A stretch of DNA of 64,000 bases from Salarchaeum japonicum (GTDB lineage Archaea > Halobacteriota > Halobacteria > Halobacteriales > Halobacteriaceae), in NCBI RefSeq assembly GCF_020614395.1, contig NZ_CP085324.1, positions 2,051,564-2,115,563 on the forward strand. Direction: 5' to 3'. A program made the position numbers and the translations under genes. Shown in pieces: positions 44,424 to 53,926 of the stretch. The notes under the pieces are model-generated. The model saw only the letters and a program-made list of their open reading frames with translations, was not told where the DNA came from and searched no databases. Each line of letters begins with the position of its first letter. Position 1 is the first letter of the stretch.

Positions 44424-45185
44424 ATGGAAGCGTTCGCAGTGCCCGGCCTCCCCGAAATCGAGGCGGGCGACGACCTCGCGGCGCTCGTCGCGAACCGCGT
44501 GAGCCTCCGCGAGGACGACGTGGTGTGCGTGGCGAGCACGGTGGTGTCGAAGGCGGAGGGGCGGACGGCCGCCCTCTCGGACTATCCGGCGGGGCCGCGG
44601 GCGCGCGAAATCGCGTCCCGGCTGGAGTCGGTGACGGGCGAGGAGAAAGACCCGCGGTTCGCGCAGGCCGTGCTGGAGGAGTCCACGGACGTTCTGATGG
44701 ACGCGCCGTTCCTCCTCACCGAGACGCGGTTCGGGCACGTCGGCGTGAACGCGGGCATCGACCGGTCGAACACGGGCGGCGACGACCTCCTCCTCTTGCC
44801 GAAACAGCCGTCGGAGAGCGCGGAGCGCATCCGCGATGGGTTGCCGGTGGACTGTCCGGTGTTGGTGACGGACACGTCGGGCCGGCCGTTCCGGCACGGC
44901 CAGCGCGGCGTCACCCTCGGCTGGGCGGGGATGCCGGCGTCCCGGGACTGGCGGGGCGAGGAGGACAGGGACGGCCACGAGCTCGAAGTGACGGTCGAGA
45001 GCGTGGTGGACGAACTCGCGGCGGCGGCGAACCTCGTCTCCGGCGAGGGGAGCGGGGGGACGCCCGTGGTGGTGGTGCGGGGGTTCGAGTTCGGCGACCA
45101 CGACGGCTCCCAGGAGCTCTACCGCGAGGTGTCGGGCGATTTCGTGCGGCAGGCGCTCCGGGGGTGGTCGTATGAAGGGCGTTGA
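44424..45185 (+). CDS. cofE: Coenzyme F420-0:L-glutamate ligase
   Basis: The 253-residue GTP-dependent enzyme adds gamma-linked glutamate to F420-0. Typical segments are 'VVCVASTVVSKAEGR', 'LESTDVLMDAPFLLTETRFG'-like residues 90-112, 'NAGIDRSNTGGDD', 'VLVTDTSGRPFRHGQ' and 'GVTLGWAGM'. The ATG at 44424 was used rather than the GTG two codons earlier. The gene overlaps mer by 14 bases, placing cofactor synthesis and an F420-using enzyme in one transcript. Confidence 0.92.
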   Translation: MEAFAVPGLPEIEAGDDLAALVANRVSLREDDVVCVASTVVSKAEGRTAALSDYPAGPRAREIASRLESVTGEEKDPRFAQAVLEESTDVLMDAPFLLTETRFGHVGVNAGIDRSNTGGDDLLLLPKQPSESAERIRDGLPVDCPVLVTDTSGRPFRHGQRGVTLGWAGMPASRDWRGEEDRDGHELEVTVESVVDELAAAANLVSGEGSGGTPVVVVRGFEFGDHDGSQELYREVSGDFVRQALRGWSYEGR

Positions 45186-46131
45186 GCTCACGCCGGAGGT
45201 TCCGGTTCGGGAGGTCGCGTCGTTGGCGTCGCTGGCGGAGGACGAGGGGTTCGACACGGTGTTCGCGTCCTCGCACTACAACAACCGCGACCCGTTCCAG
45301 GCGCTCGCGCTCGCGGCGGACGCGACCGAGGCGGTTCGTCTGGGGCCGGGCGTCGCGAACCCGTACGAGACGCATCCGGTGACGCTGGCGTCGAAGGCGG
45401 CGACGCTGGACGAACTGAGCGGCGGGCGCGCGGTGTTCGGCGTCGGCGCGGGCGACGCCTCGACGCTGCGGAACCTCGGCGTGGAGCGCGACCGACCCTT
45501 GCGCCGCGTGCTGGAGTCGTTCAAGGTCGCCCAACAGTTGTGGGACGGCGAGCGCGTCGAGCACGACGGGACGTTCGTCGCGCGGGACGCGGGCCTGAAC
45601 TACGAGCCGGGCCGGATTCCGGTGTACGTGGGCGCGCAGGGCCCGCACATGCTCCGGATGGCGGCGAAGCACGCGGACGGCGCGCTGGTGAACGCGAGCC
45701 ATCCCGACGACTTCGCGTGGGCGCGCGACCGGCTCGACGAGGGCCTGGACGAGCGGCCGGCCGAGCGGGGGGCGTTCGAGGCCGTGGCGTTCGCGTCGGT
45801 GAGCGTCGCGGTGGACGGCGAGGCGGCGCGGGCGGCGGCGCGGCCGCCGGTCGCGTTCATCGCCGCGGGCGCGGCCCCGCCCGTGCTCAACCGGCACGGC
45901 GTGAGCCGCGACCGGGCGGCGCGCGTCGGCGAGCACATCGAGGCGGGCGAGTTCGACGCGGCGTTCGACGCGGTGTCCGAGACGATGCTGGACGCGTTCT
46001 GCGTCGCCGGCACGCCCGACGAGGTCGGCGCGCGCCTGGACGAAATCCGGGCGTACGTGGACGGCGTGGTCGCGGGGTCGCCGCTCGGCCCGAACCGGGA
46101 GGTCGCCATCGAACTGCTCGCGGACGCGTAG
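45172..46131 (+). CDS. mer: 5,10-methylenetetrahydromethanopterin reductase-type F420 oxidoreductase
   Basis: The 319-residue luciferase-like TIM barrel is similar to Mer, which reduces methylene-H4MPT with F420H2. In haloarchaea, which lack methanogenesis, the enzyme is thought to serve folate-type one-carbon metabolism. Segments include 'GVELTPEVPVREVASLASLA', 'VRLGPGVANPYETHPV', 'FGVGAGDASTLRNLG', 'VYVGAQGPHMLRMAAKHADG' and 'VAGTPDEVGARL'. Translation begins inside the cofE gene, 14 bases before its end. Confidence 0.88.
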   Translation: MKGVELTPEVPVREVASLASLAEDEGFDTVFASSHYNNRDPFQALALAADATEAVRLGPGVANPYETHPVTLASKAATLDELSGGRAVFGVGAGDASTLRNLGVERDRPLRRVLESFKVAQQLWDGERVEHDGTFVARDAGLNYEPGRIPVYVGAQGPHMLRMAAKHADGALVNASHPDDFAWARDRLDEGLDERPAERGAFEAVAFASVSVAVDGEAARAAARPPVAFIAAGAAPPVLNRHGVSRDRAARVGEHIEAGEFDAAFDAVSETMLDAFCVAGTPDEVGARLDEIRAYVDGVVAGSPLGPNREVAIELLADA

Positions 46132-46209
46132 CGGCGGGCGTCGGGACGACCAACAGACATAGGTTCCGGTAGCCCCTCCGTGGGGACGATAGGCACGCTC
46201 CTTGCTCAC

Positions 46210-47193
46210 ATGACTGACTCCCTCGAACCCCCGTACGCGACGCCGGACGCAGCACCGCTGTCAGCCGCGGACGCGAGCGACCTCGCGCGTTCGCTGGTCG
46301 AGAACGTCGAAACCGTCATCGTCGGCAACCGGAGCGCCATCGAGCACATCGTCACCGCCGTGCTCGCGGGCGGCCACCTCCTCCTCGAAGACGTGCCCGG
46401 GGTCGGGAAGACGATGCTCGCGCGCGCCGTCGCGCGCTCCGTGGACGGCGACTTCTCCCGCGTGCAGTTCACGCCCGACCTCCTCCCCGCGGACGTGACC
46501 GGGTCGCACGTGTTCAACGAGAAGACCCGCGAGTTCGACTTCCAGCCCGGCCCCATCTTCGGGAACGTCGTGCTCGGCGACGAAATCAACCGCGCACCCC
46601 CGAAGACGCAGGCCGCGCTCCTCGAAGCGATGGAGGAGGGCCAGGTGACGGTGGACGGGACGACGCACCCGCTCCCCGACCCGTTTACCGTGATTGCGAC
46701 CCAGAACGCGGTGGAGCGCGACCGAACGTACGAACTCCCGGTCGCGGAGGTCGACCGGTTCACGAAGAAACTCCACCTCGGCTATCCGAGTCCGGACGAG
46801 GAGGTCGCGGTCATCGAGCGCGCGGTCGGCGACCACCCCATCGATTCCGTGGACGCGGTGGCGTCCGTCGCTGACTTGCGGCGGGCGCGCGCAACCGCGG
46901 CGTCGGTGACGGTTGCGGAGCCGGTGCGGGAGTACGTGACGCGGCTCTCGGGGTACACGCGCGAGCACGCGAGCCTCGGCGTCAGCCCCCGCGGTTCCAT
47001 CGCGCTGGTGCGGGCGGCGCAGGGCCGCGCGACCCTGGACGGCCGGGAGTACGTGACGCCGGACGACGTGAAGGCGGAAGCGCCGTCGGTGCTCGCGCAC
47101 CGCATCCGCGCCGACCCGGGCGGCGCGGTCGGCGGCGAGGCGGGGGAGCGAATCGTCGAACAAGCGCTGTCGCGCGTCGACCCGGAAGCATGA
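46210..47193 (+). CDS. MoxR-family AAA+ ATPase
   Basis: The 327-residue chaperone-like ATPase has Walker A 'EDVPGVGKTMLARA' near 59-72, Walker B 'GNVVLGDEINRAPPKTQ' near 118-134, sensor 1 'FTVIATQN' and sensor 2 in 'SPRGSIALVRAA'. MoxR proteins usually activate partner VWA or DUF58 proteins. Here it is followed with ATGA overlap by a DUF58 protein and then a transglutaminase, a widespread three-gene set. Confidence 0.92.
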   Translation: MTDSLEPPYATPDAAPLSAADASDLARSLVENVETVIVGNRSAIEHIVTAVLAGGHLLLEDVPGVGKTMLARAVARSVDGDFSRVQFTPDLLPADVTGSHVFNEKTREFDFQPGPIFGNVVLGDEINRAPPKTQAALLEAMEEGQVTVDGTTHPLPDPFTVIATQNAVERDRTYELPVAEVDRFTKKLHLGYPSPDEEVAVIERAVGDHPIDSVDAVASVADLRRARATAASVTVAEPVREYVTRLSGYTREHASLGVSPRGSIALVRAAQGRATLDGREYVTPDDVKAEAPSVLAHRIRADPGGAVGGEAGERIVEQALSRVDPEA

Positions 47194-48166
47194 GCGTTCG
47201 GCCGACGCGACGGGGATGGGGCGTCCTCGCGGTCGCGCTCGCGGGGTTCGCGCTCGGCTGGCTGTTCGGCGGGCGGAGCCTGAACGTCGTCGTGATGCCC
47301 GCGGCCGCGGCCTTCGTTCTGACGGGCGTGTACGTCGCGCGCTACGACCGGCCGTCGGTGACGCGCACCGTCCCCGAGCACGCCCACCAGGGCGAGACGC
47401 GGACGGTGGACGTCGCGGTGGACGCGCGCCACGAGTACCCCGTGACGGTTCGGGAGACGCTCGGCGAGGGCCTGCTCGGGAACGGTCTGCTGGAGACGGT
47501 GGCAGACGGCCGCGAAGTGTCGTTCGAGGTGGAACTCGCCGACCGGGGCGAGCACGGCGTCGGGCCGACGGAACTCGTCGCCATCGACCCGTTCGGCCTC
47601 TGGACGCGGACGTTCCGGTACTCGCAGGTCGACCGCGTGACGGTGTTCCCGCGCGTCCACGACCTCACGGACACCGCCGGCCTCCTCACGGGCTACATCG
47701 GCGTGACGGACGAGCGCGGGCAGTTCGAGGGCCTCCGGGAGTACCAGCGCGGCGACCCGCTGCGGGACGTGAACTGGCGGGCGAGCGCGAAACGCCCGGG
47801 CGACCTCGTGGTGACGACGTTCGCGGGCGAGGGCGCGACGAACCGCGTCGTCGTCGCGGCGGACGCCGGCGGCGGGCGCGCGGACGCGGTGGCGGAGGCG
47901 GCGGCGAGCGTCGTCGCGCACCTCCTCGACGCCGGTATCTCCGTCGGCGTCGTCACGGCCGCCGGGTCGGTGTCGCCCGCGACCGGGGACGCCCACCGCC
48001 GGGTCGTCTTCGGCCATCTCGCCGCGCTCGGCGACGGTCGCCTCCCACGGGGAGCCGACGAGGACGCCGACATCGTGGTTCGGTCGGCCGCACAGCGCGT
48101 GGAAATCAGCGCGGGCGACCGTGCGCGCCGGTACCGGGACGTGGTGGGCGCGCGGAGGGCAGAGGC

Positions 48167-48170
<4 letters not shown>
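47190..48170 (+). CDS. DUF58 domain protein
   Basis: The 326-residue protein has two N-terminal transmembrane helices (about 10-50). An immunoglobulin-like region follows, then the DUF58 signature 'FEGLREYQRGDPLRDVNWRASAKRPGDLVV' region (residues 173-202, with the invariant Arg-Asp-Asn-Trp) leading into a degenerate VWA-like fold. It is membrane anchored and is the expected partner of the upstream MoxR ATPase. GTGA overlap links it to the transglutaminase gene. Confidence 0.9.
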
Positions 48171-50658
<2,488 letters not shown>

Positions 50659-50674
50659 CGACCTTTTGCTCTGC

Positions 50675-50693
50675 GTGCGCCCTTCGGGCGCAC
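50675..50693 (+). terminator. Hairpin after the SUI1 gene
   Basis: A perfect 8-bp stem GTGCGCCC/GGGCGCAC with loop TTC lies 17 nt after the stop, following a CCTTTT run. It is probably the 3' end of the SUI1 mRNA. Confidence 0.5.
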
Positions 50694-50754
50694 TCGGCAA
50701 AAGCTCGGGCAAAAGCACTCCTCCTTCGGTTCGTTCCGTCCCTCAGTCGTCGGC

Positions 50755-50877
50755 CTCGCGCCGGAGGCGCGAGTGAACCGCTTCGCTCAGGCGCTTCGAG
50801 CCGTTCGTTCGCGGAAAAGCAGGGTGTGTCTCAGTCGGGAGCGGTACGCGCTCGTTCCGTTCCGTTCCGTTGCGTAC
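50755..50877. repeat. Hairpin and GTTCC tandem repeat between SUI1 and rhodanese genes
   Basis: The gap 50659-50921 holds no gene. Besides the SUI1 terminator it contains a perfect 8-bp hairpin CTCGCGCC/GGCGCGAG (50755-50773). It also holds three tandem GTTCC units (50854-50868) enclosed by the inverted pair GTACGC/GCGTAC (50844-50849 and 50872-50877). It does not share the promoter block of the dispersed element. Confidence 0.55.
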
Positions 50878-50921
50878 AGTCTCGTAATCGGGCAAAACCG
50901 CATCGAACAGGAGTGACAGGG

Positions 50922-51275
50922 TTAGAACGGGCTTTGCGGGCCTTCGTCGGCGTCGGGTTCCTCGGTGTTCGAGTCGAGCGGGCCGTCCCAGGCGTCGAGG
51001 CCGCCGGCGAGGCTCTCGACGGGCGTGTCGTCGCCGATGCCTTCGTAGGATTTGATGAGGCTGGCGGCCTGCACGCTGGATTTGCCGTGCGGGCAGACGG
51101 TGACGACGTGGTTCGCGCCGGCGAGCGCGTCCACGCGCTGGGGGAGCTGATTGAAGGGGATGTTCTCGCTGCCGGGGATGTGGCCGTGGTCGAACGCGAG
51201 GCTGTTCCGGATGTCCACGACCCGTACGTCGTCGAGCCGAGACTGGAGTTCGTCGGGCTCGATTTCGCCGTCCAT
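50922..51275 (-). CDS. Rhodanese-like domain protein
   Basis: The 117-residue single rhodanese domain has the active-site loop 'VCPHGKSS' with Cys61 and the motifs 'VVDIRNSLAFDHGHIPGSENIPF' (residues 19-41 region) and 'GGLDAWDGPL'. Such proteins carry sulfane sulfur as a cysteine persulfide. The loop with Lys/Ser after the Cys differs from classic thiosulfate sulfurtransferase, so the sulfur acceptor is uncertain. An acidic C-terminal tail follows. Confidence 0.88.
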   Translation of the reverse strand: MDGEIEPDELQSRLDDVRVVDIRNSLAFDHGHIPGSENIPFNQLPQRVDALAGANHVVTVCPHGKSSVQAASLIKSYEGIGDDTPVESLAGGLDAWDGPLDSNTEEPDADEGPQSPF

Positions 51276-51322
51276 ACGAATCGAGTGGGTCGTGTCGCGG
51301 TTAAGCGTCGCGGTCGCGGCCG

Positions 51323-51856
51323 TCAGAGGTAGCCGTCCGCGGCGGCGAGGAGGAGACCTTCGAGGGTCGCGTCGTTCGCGGGCTGTTCGGCGCGGGCGCG
51401 GGCGAGCGCGTCCTCTCGGGGGACGCGTTCGACTTCGATGAACTCGTTATTGTCGAGTTCGCGGCCCTCCATGGACTCGGAGAGGCCCTCCGCGACGACG
51501 ATGCCGCGGTTGTGGCGGAGGACGCCGGTGGCGACCGCGAACTCCTGAAGAAGGGTGACCGTGTCCGCGTCGTAGCCGGTTTCCTCGCGGAGTTCGCGGC
51601 GCGCGGCGGCCTCGTAGGACTCGTCCTCCACGATGCCGGCGACGAGTTCGAGGCAGTGCGCGTCGATGACGGGCCGGTACTGGGAGACCATCACCACGTC
51701 GTCGCCGTCGAGCGCGACCACGACGACGGCGTCGGGGAGCGACGCCCAGTAGTAGTTCTTCTCGCTCCCGTCCGGCTGTTCGAGGCGGTCGTACCCGCCC
51801 GTGTACCACGGCGTCTCGTACTCCGTGACCGACTCGCGGAGCGTCCAGTCGTCCAT
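51323..51856 (-). CDS. Nudix hydrolase (ADP-ribose pyrophosphatase-like)
   Basis: The 177-residue enzyme has Nudix box 'GIVEDESYEAAARRELREET' with the REExxEExGY pattern at about 94-116. The upstream 'VVMVSQYRPVIDAHCLELVAG' is typical of ADP-ribose diphosphatases. It probably hydrolyses a nucleoside diphosphate derivative with Mg2+. It is divergent from the DtxR-type regulator. Confidence 0.87.
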   Translation of the reverse strand: MDDWTLRESVTEYETPWYTGGYDRLEQPDGSEKNYYWASLPDAVVVVALDGDDVVMVSQYRPVIDAHCLELVAGIVEDESYEAAARRELREETGYDADTVTLLQEFAVATGVLRHNRGIVVAEGLSESMEGRELDNNEFIEVERVPREDALARARAEQPANDATLEGLLLAAADGYL

Positions 51857-51886
51857 ACCGGGTGTTCACCTCGGAGACCATGAACA

Positions 51887-51897
51887 CACTTATTCGG
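51887..51897 (+). promoter_or_regulatory. Predicted promoter of the DtxR-type regulator
   Basis: ACTTATTCGGG is centred about 26 nt before the ATG at 51919, predicting a leaderless mRNA. Confidence 0.45.
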
Positions 51898-51918
51898 GCC
51901 GCGACGCGATCTGCGTGT

Positions 51919-52353
51919 ATGAGCACGCCCGCGGTGTCGGAGAGCGAGGGACGGTACTTGAGCGCCATCCTCCTCGTGAGCGAGACCGCGGGCCGCCCCG
52001 CGAAGACGGGGGAACTCGCGGACGAACTGGAGGTGAGTCCGGCGAGCGTCACGGAGCGAATCGGAACGCTCGCCGACCGCGGGCTCGTCGCGTACGAGCG
52101 CTACGAGGGCGCGACGCTCACCGAAGACGGCGAAGCCGTCACGCGGGAACTCCTCTGGAAGCGCTGTCTCGCGGAGAACCTCGTGAACGACGAGGCGGAC
52201 GCGGACGTGGAGGCGTTCGGGCACGCGCTCTCCGAGGACGTGGCGGCGGCGCTCAAGTCCTTCATCGACCACCCGTGTTCGGGCGAGTGTAGCGCGCCGG
52301 ACGCGGAGTACAGCGAGTGTCAGTCCGCGGTTCGCGAGAGCGTCTCCCGGTAG
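51919..52353 (+). CDS. DtxR/SirR-family metal-dependent transcriptional regulator
   Basis: The 144-residue protein has an N-terminal winged helix ('RYLSAILLVSETAGRPAKTG', recognition helix 'SPASVTERIGTLADRGLV'). An iron-dependent-repressor dimerisation domain follows ('LLWKRCLAENLVND', 'FGHALSEDV'). The C terminus is cysteine-rich, 'DHPCSGECSAPDAEYSECQ', and could bind metal. There is no SH3-like third domain. It probably controls Fe or Mn homeostasis genes. Its 3' end overlaps the convergent DUF5809 gene by 34 bases. Confidence 0.87.
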   Translation: MSTPAVSESEGRYLSAILLVSETAGRPAKTGELADELEVSPASVTERIGTLADRGLVAYERYEGATLTEDGEAVTRELLWKRCLAENLVNDEADADVEAFGHALSEDVAAALKSFIDHPCSGECSAPDAEYSECQSAVRESVSR

Positions 52354-52748
52354 AACTTCCCGTGAACGATGCGGCGGAGGGTGCCGCGCGCGGCCGCGGG
52401 CTCGTTCTGGTAGGACGCCGTCACGACCGTGTTCTCGAACGGCACGACGTGCCACGCGACCTTCTCCACGTCGTCGCTCCCGTTCTCCACGACCTCGTAC
52501 TCGTAGTCCGCGAGCCAGTCCTCGAACTCCTCGCGGGTGCCGGAGTGGACTTCGAGGAGGTTCGCGAACAGGGCGTCGCGCGCGGTCTCCACGACCTCGC
52601 CGGTGACGCGGTCGTCGTACTCCTCCTTGCTGAACTCCATCGCCTTCGCCACCTCGCGAGTGACGTTCTGCGCGGCCGGTCCCACGTCCTCGTAGGCCGC
52701 GCGAACCTCGTCCGCCGTTTCGGGTGCGAGAACGCCGTGCGTCTCCAT
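52320..52748 (-). CDS. DUF5809 family protein
   Basis: The 142-residue haloarchaeal protein has no known function. It has a helical N-terminal half ('ETADEVRAAYEDVGPAAQNVT') and a mixed C-terminal half with 'VAWHVVPFENTVVTASYQNE'. It has no membrane segment and no metal motif. It directly follows the DUF5810 gene with a one-base overlap (TGATG), a pairing seen across haloarchaea, so the two products probably act together. Confidence 0.75.
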   Translation of the reverse strand: METHGVLAPETADEVRAAYEDVGPAAQNVTREVAKAMEFSKEEYDDRVTGEVVETARDALFANLLEVHSGTREEFEDWLADYEYEVVENGSDDVEKVAWHVVPFENTVVTASYQNEPAAARGTLRRIVHGKFYRETLSRTAD

Positions 52749-53095
52749 CACTCGTCCTCCCCGTCTTGCATCTCGCGCGTGAGTTCCATCGCCTCCTCCA
52801 CGATTGCCTGCTGGTCGCCGCCCAGGTCGTCGCGGCCGTACCCGCCCTCCTGCGCGAAGTGCTGTTCGGCGTGCGCGTGGTCGCCCTCCTCGAACTCCAC
52901 GTCGGACTCGGGCGCGTGCTCGACGACGACCTCGCCGAGTTCCGCCTGACTCATCTCGTTCCAGTCGGGCGCGTGCTCGTCGAGCCACGCCTCGTGGTCG
53001 GCTTCGTCCAGCATCGCGGCGAACGCGACGTGGTTCGCGAGGTGGTCGGCTTCTGCCTGCGGCACGCCACAGACGGGACACTCGTAGCCACTCAT
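52748..53095 (-). CDS. DUF5810 domain protein with zinc-finger-like N terminus
   Basis: The 115-residue protein begins 'YECPVCGVPQAEADHLANHVAF'-like (residues 4-25), a CxxC with two downstream His that resembles a C2H2 zinc finger. An acidic helical body follows, then a C-terminal 'GGDQQAIVEEAMELTREMQ' helix. DNA or protein binding is possible but unproven. It is coupled to the DUF5809 gene. A RimI gene lies just upstream on the same strand with a 28-nt gap. Confidence 0.75.
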   Translation of the reverse strand: MSGYECPVCGVPQAEADHLANHVAFAAMLDEADHEAWLDEHAPDWNEMSQAELGEVVVEHAPESDVEFEEGDHAHAEQHFAQEGGYGRDDLGGDQQAIVEEAMELTREMQDGEDE

Positions 53096-53123
53096 GACTG
53101 GAGAGACGAGCGCGAGACACTAA

Positions 53124-53606
53124 CTACTCGTGGTTCGCGAGTCGCGCGACCATCACGAACGCGTCCTCGCCGTCCGCGTAGTACCGGTCGAGGGTGCGGT
53201 AGTACTCGAAGCCCTTCTCGCGGTAGAGGCCGATGGCGGGGTCGTTCGACCGGCGGACTTCGAGTTTCGCGGAGCGCGCGCCCTGCGCGCGGAGAACCGC
53301 GAGCCCGCGGTCGACGAGCGCGCCGCCCAACCCCTGGCCGCGGTCGTCGGGGTGGACGGCGAGGTCTTTGATGTGGCCGAGCGGCCGGCCGTGGTTCGGA
53401 ATCGTGTCCGCGACCACGAACCCCGCGAGCGCCGTCTCCTCGGGGCGTTCCGCCACGAGGAAGCCGGGTTCGCCGAGGTAGCGTTCGAACGCCGAGAACG
53501 GCCACGGCTGCTCGAACGCCTGTTTCTCGATGCGGAACACGTCCAGCAGGTCGCCCTGACCGGCCTGCCGGATGCCCGCGTACTGGAACGGCCCACCCGA
53601 CGCCAT
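53124..53606 (-). CDS. rimI: GNAT acetyltransferase, RimI-like
   Basis: The 160-residue GCN5-related N-acetyltransferase is close to ribosomal-protein-alanine/N-terminal acetyltransferases. The acetyl-CoA loop 'DRGQGLGGALVDRG' (R/QxxGxG/A) is near residues 90-103, with 'VRRSNDPAIGLYREKGFEYY' after it and 'EKQAFEQPWPFSAFERYL' in the substrate region. Archaeal homologs acetylate protein N termini broadly, so the S18 label from bacteria should be treated as family-level. Confidence 0.85.
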   Translation of the reverse strand: MASGGPFQYAGIRQAGQGDLLDVFRIEKQAFEQPWPFSAFERYLGEPGFLVAERPEETALAGFVVADTIPNHGRPLGHIKDLAVHPDDRGQGLGGALVDRGLAVLRAQGARSAKLEVRRSNDPAIGLYREKGFEYYRTLDRYYADGEDAFVMVARLANHE

Positions 53607-53646
53607 ACGCGAGTCTTGGCGTGGCGCGGGTAAATGGCCTGCGGCC

Positions 53647-53847
53647 CTAGTCCCGGGCGAGGTACGCGTAGAGCGCGGCGACGAACACGCCGCCCACGAC
53701 GGTGGCGAGCGTCCACTTCGTGCCGGAGTCGGGCGCGTGCTCGTCCGAATCGACGTTCACCCAGACCACGGACAGCAACCAGACAGCGAACACGACGTAG
53801 ACGGCGCGAGCGTGCGGGATTATCGAGTCCGCGGGCAGGAACTCCAT
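53647..53847 (-). CDS. Small two-helix membrane protein
   Basis: The 66-residue protein has two hydrophobic helices (about 13-32 and 46-64) joined by an acidic loop 'VNVDSDEHAPDSGTK'. The N and C termini are probably cytoplasmic. The start at 53847 gives a well-formed hairpin protein; an ATG eight codons upstream adds only a charged extension. Function unknown. It lies between rimI and aconitase on the same strand. Confidence 0.65.
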   Translation of the reverse strand: MEFLPADSIIPHARAVYVVFAVWLLSVVWVNVDSDEHAPDSGTKWTLATVVGGVFVAALYAYLARD

Positions 53848-53926
53848 ACAGGAGGAAGGGCGAGCGCGCACGTATAGGTGGCGCTGTCGCTACGCGACCC
53901 GAAAAAGATAGAGAGAATACGTGGGG

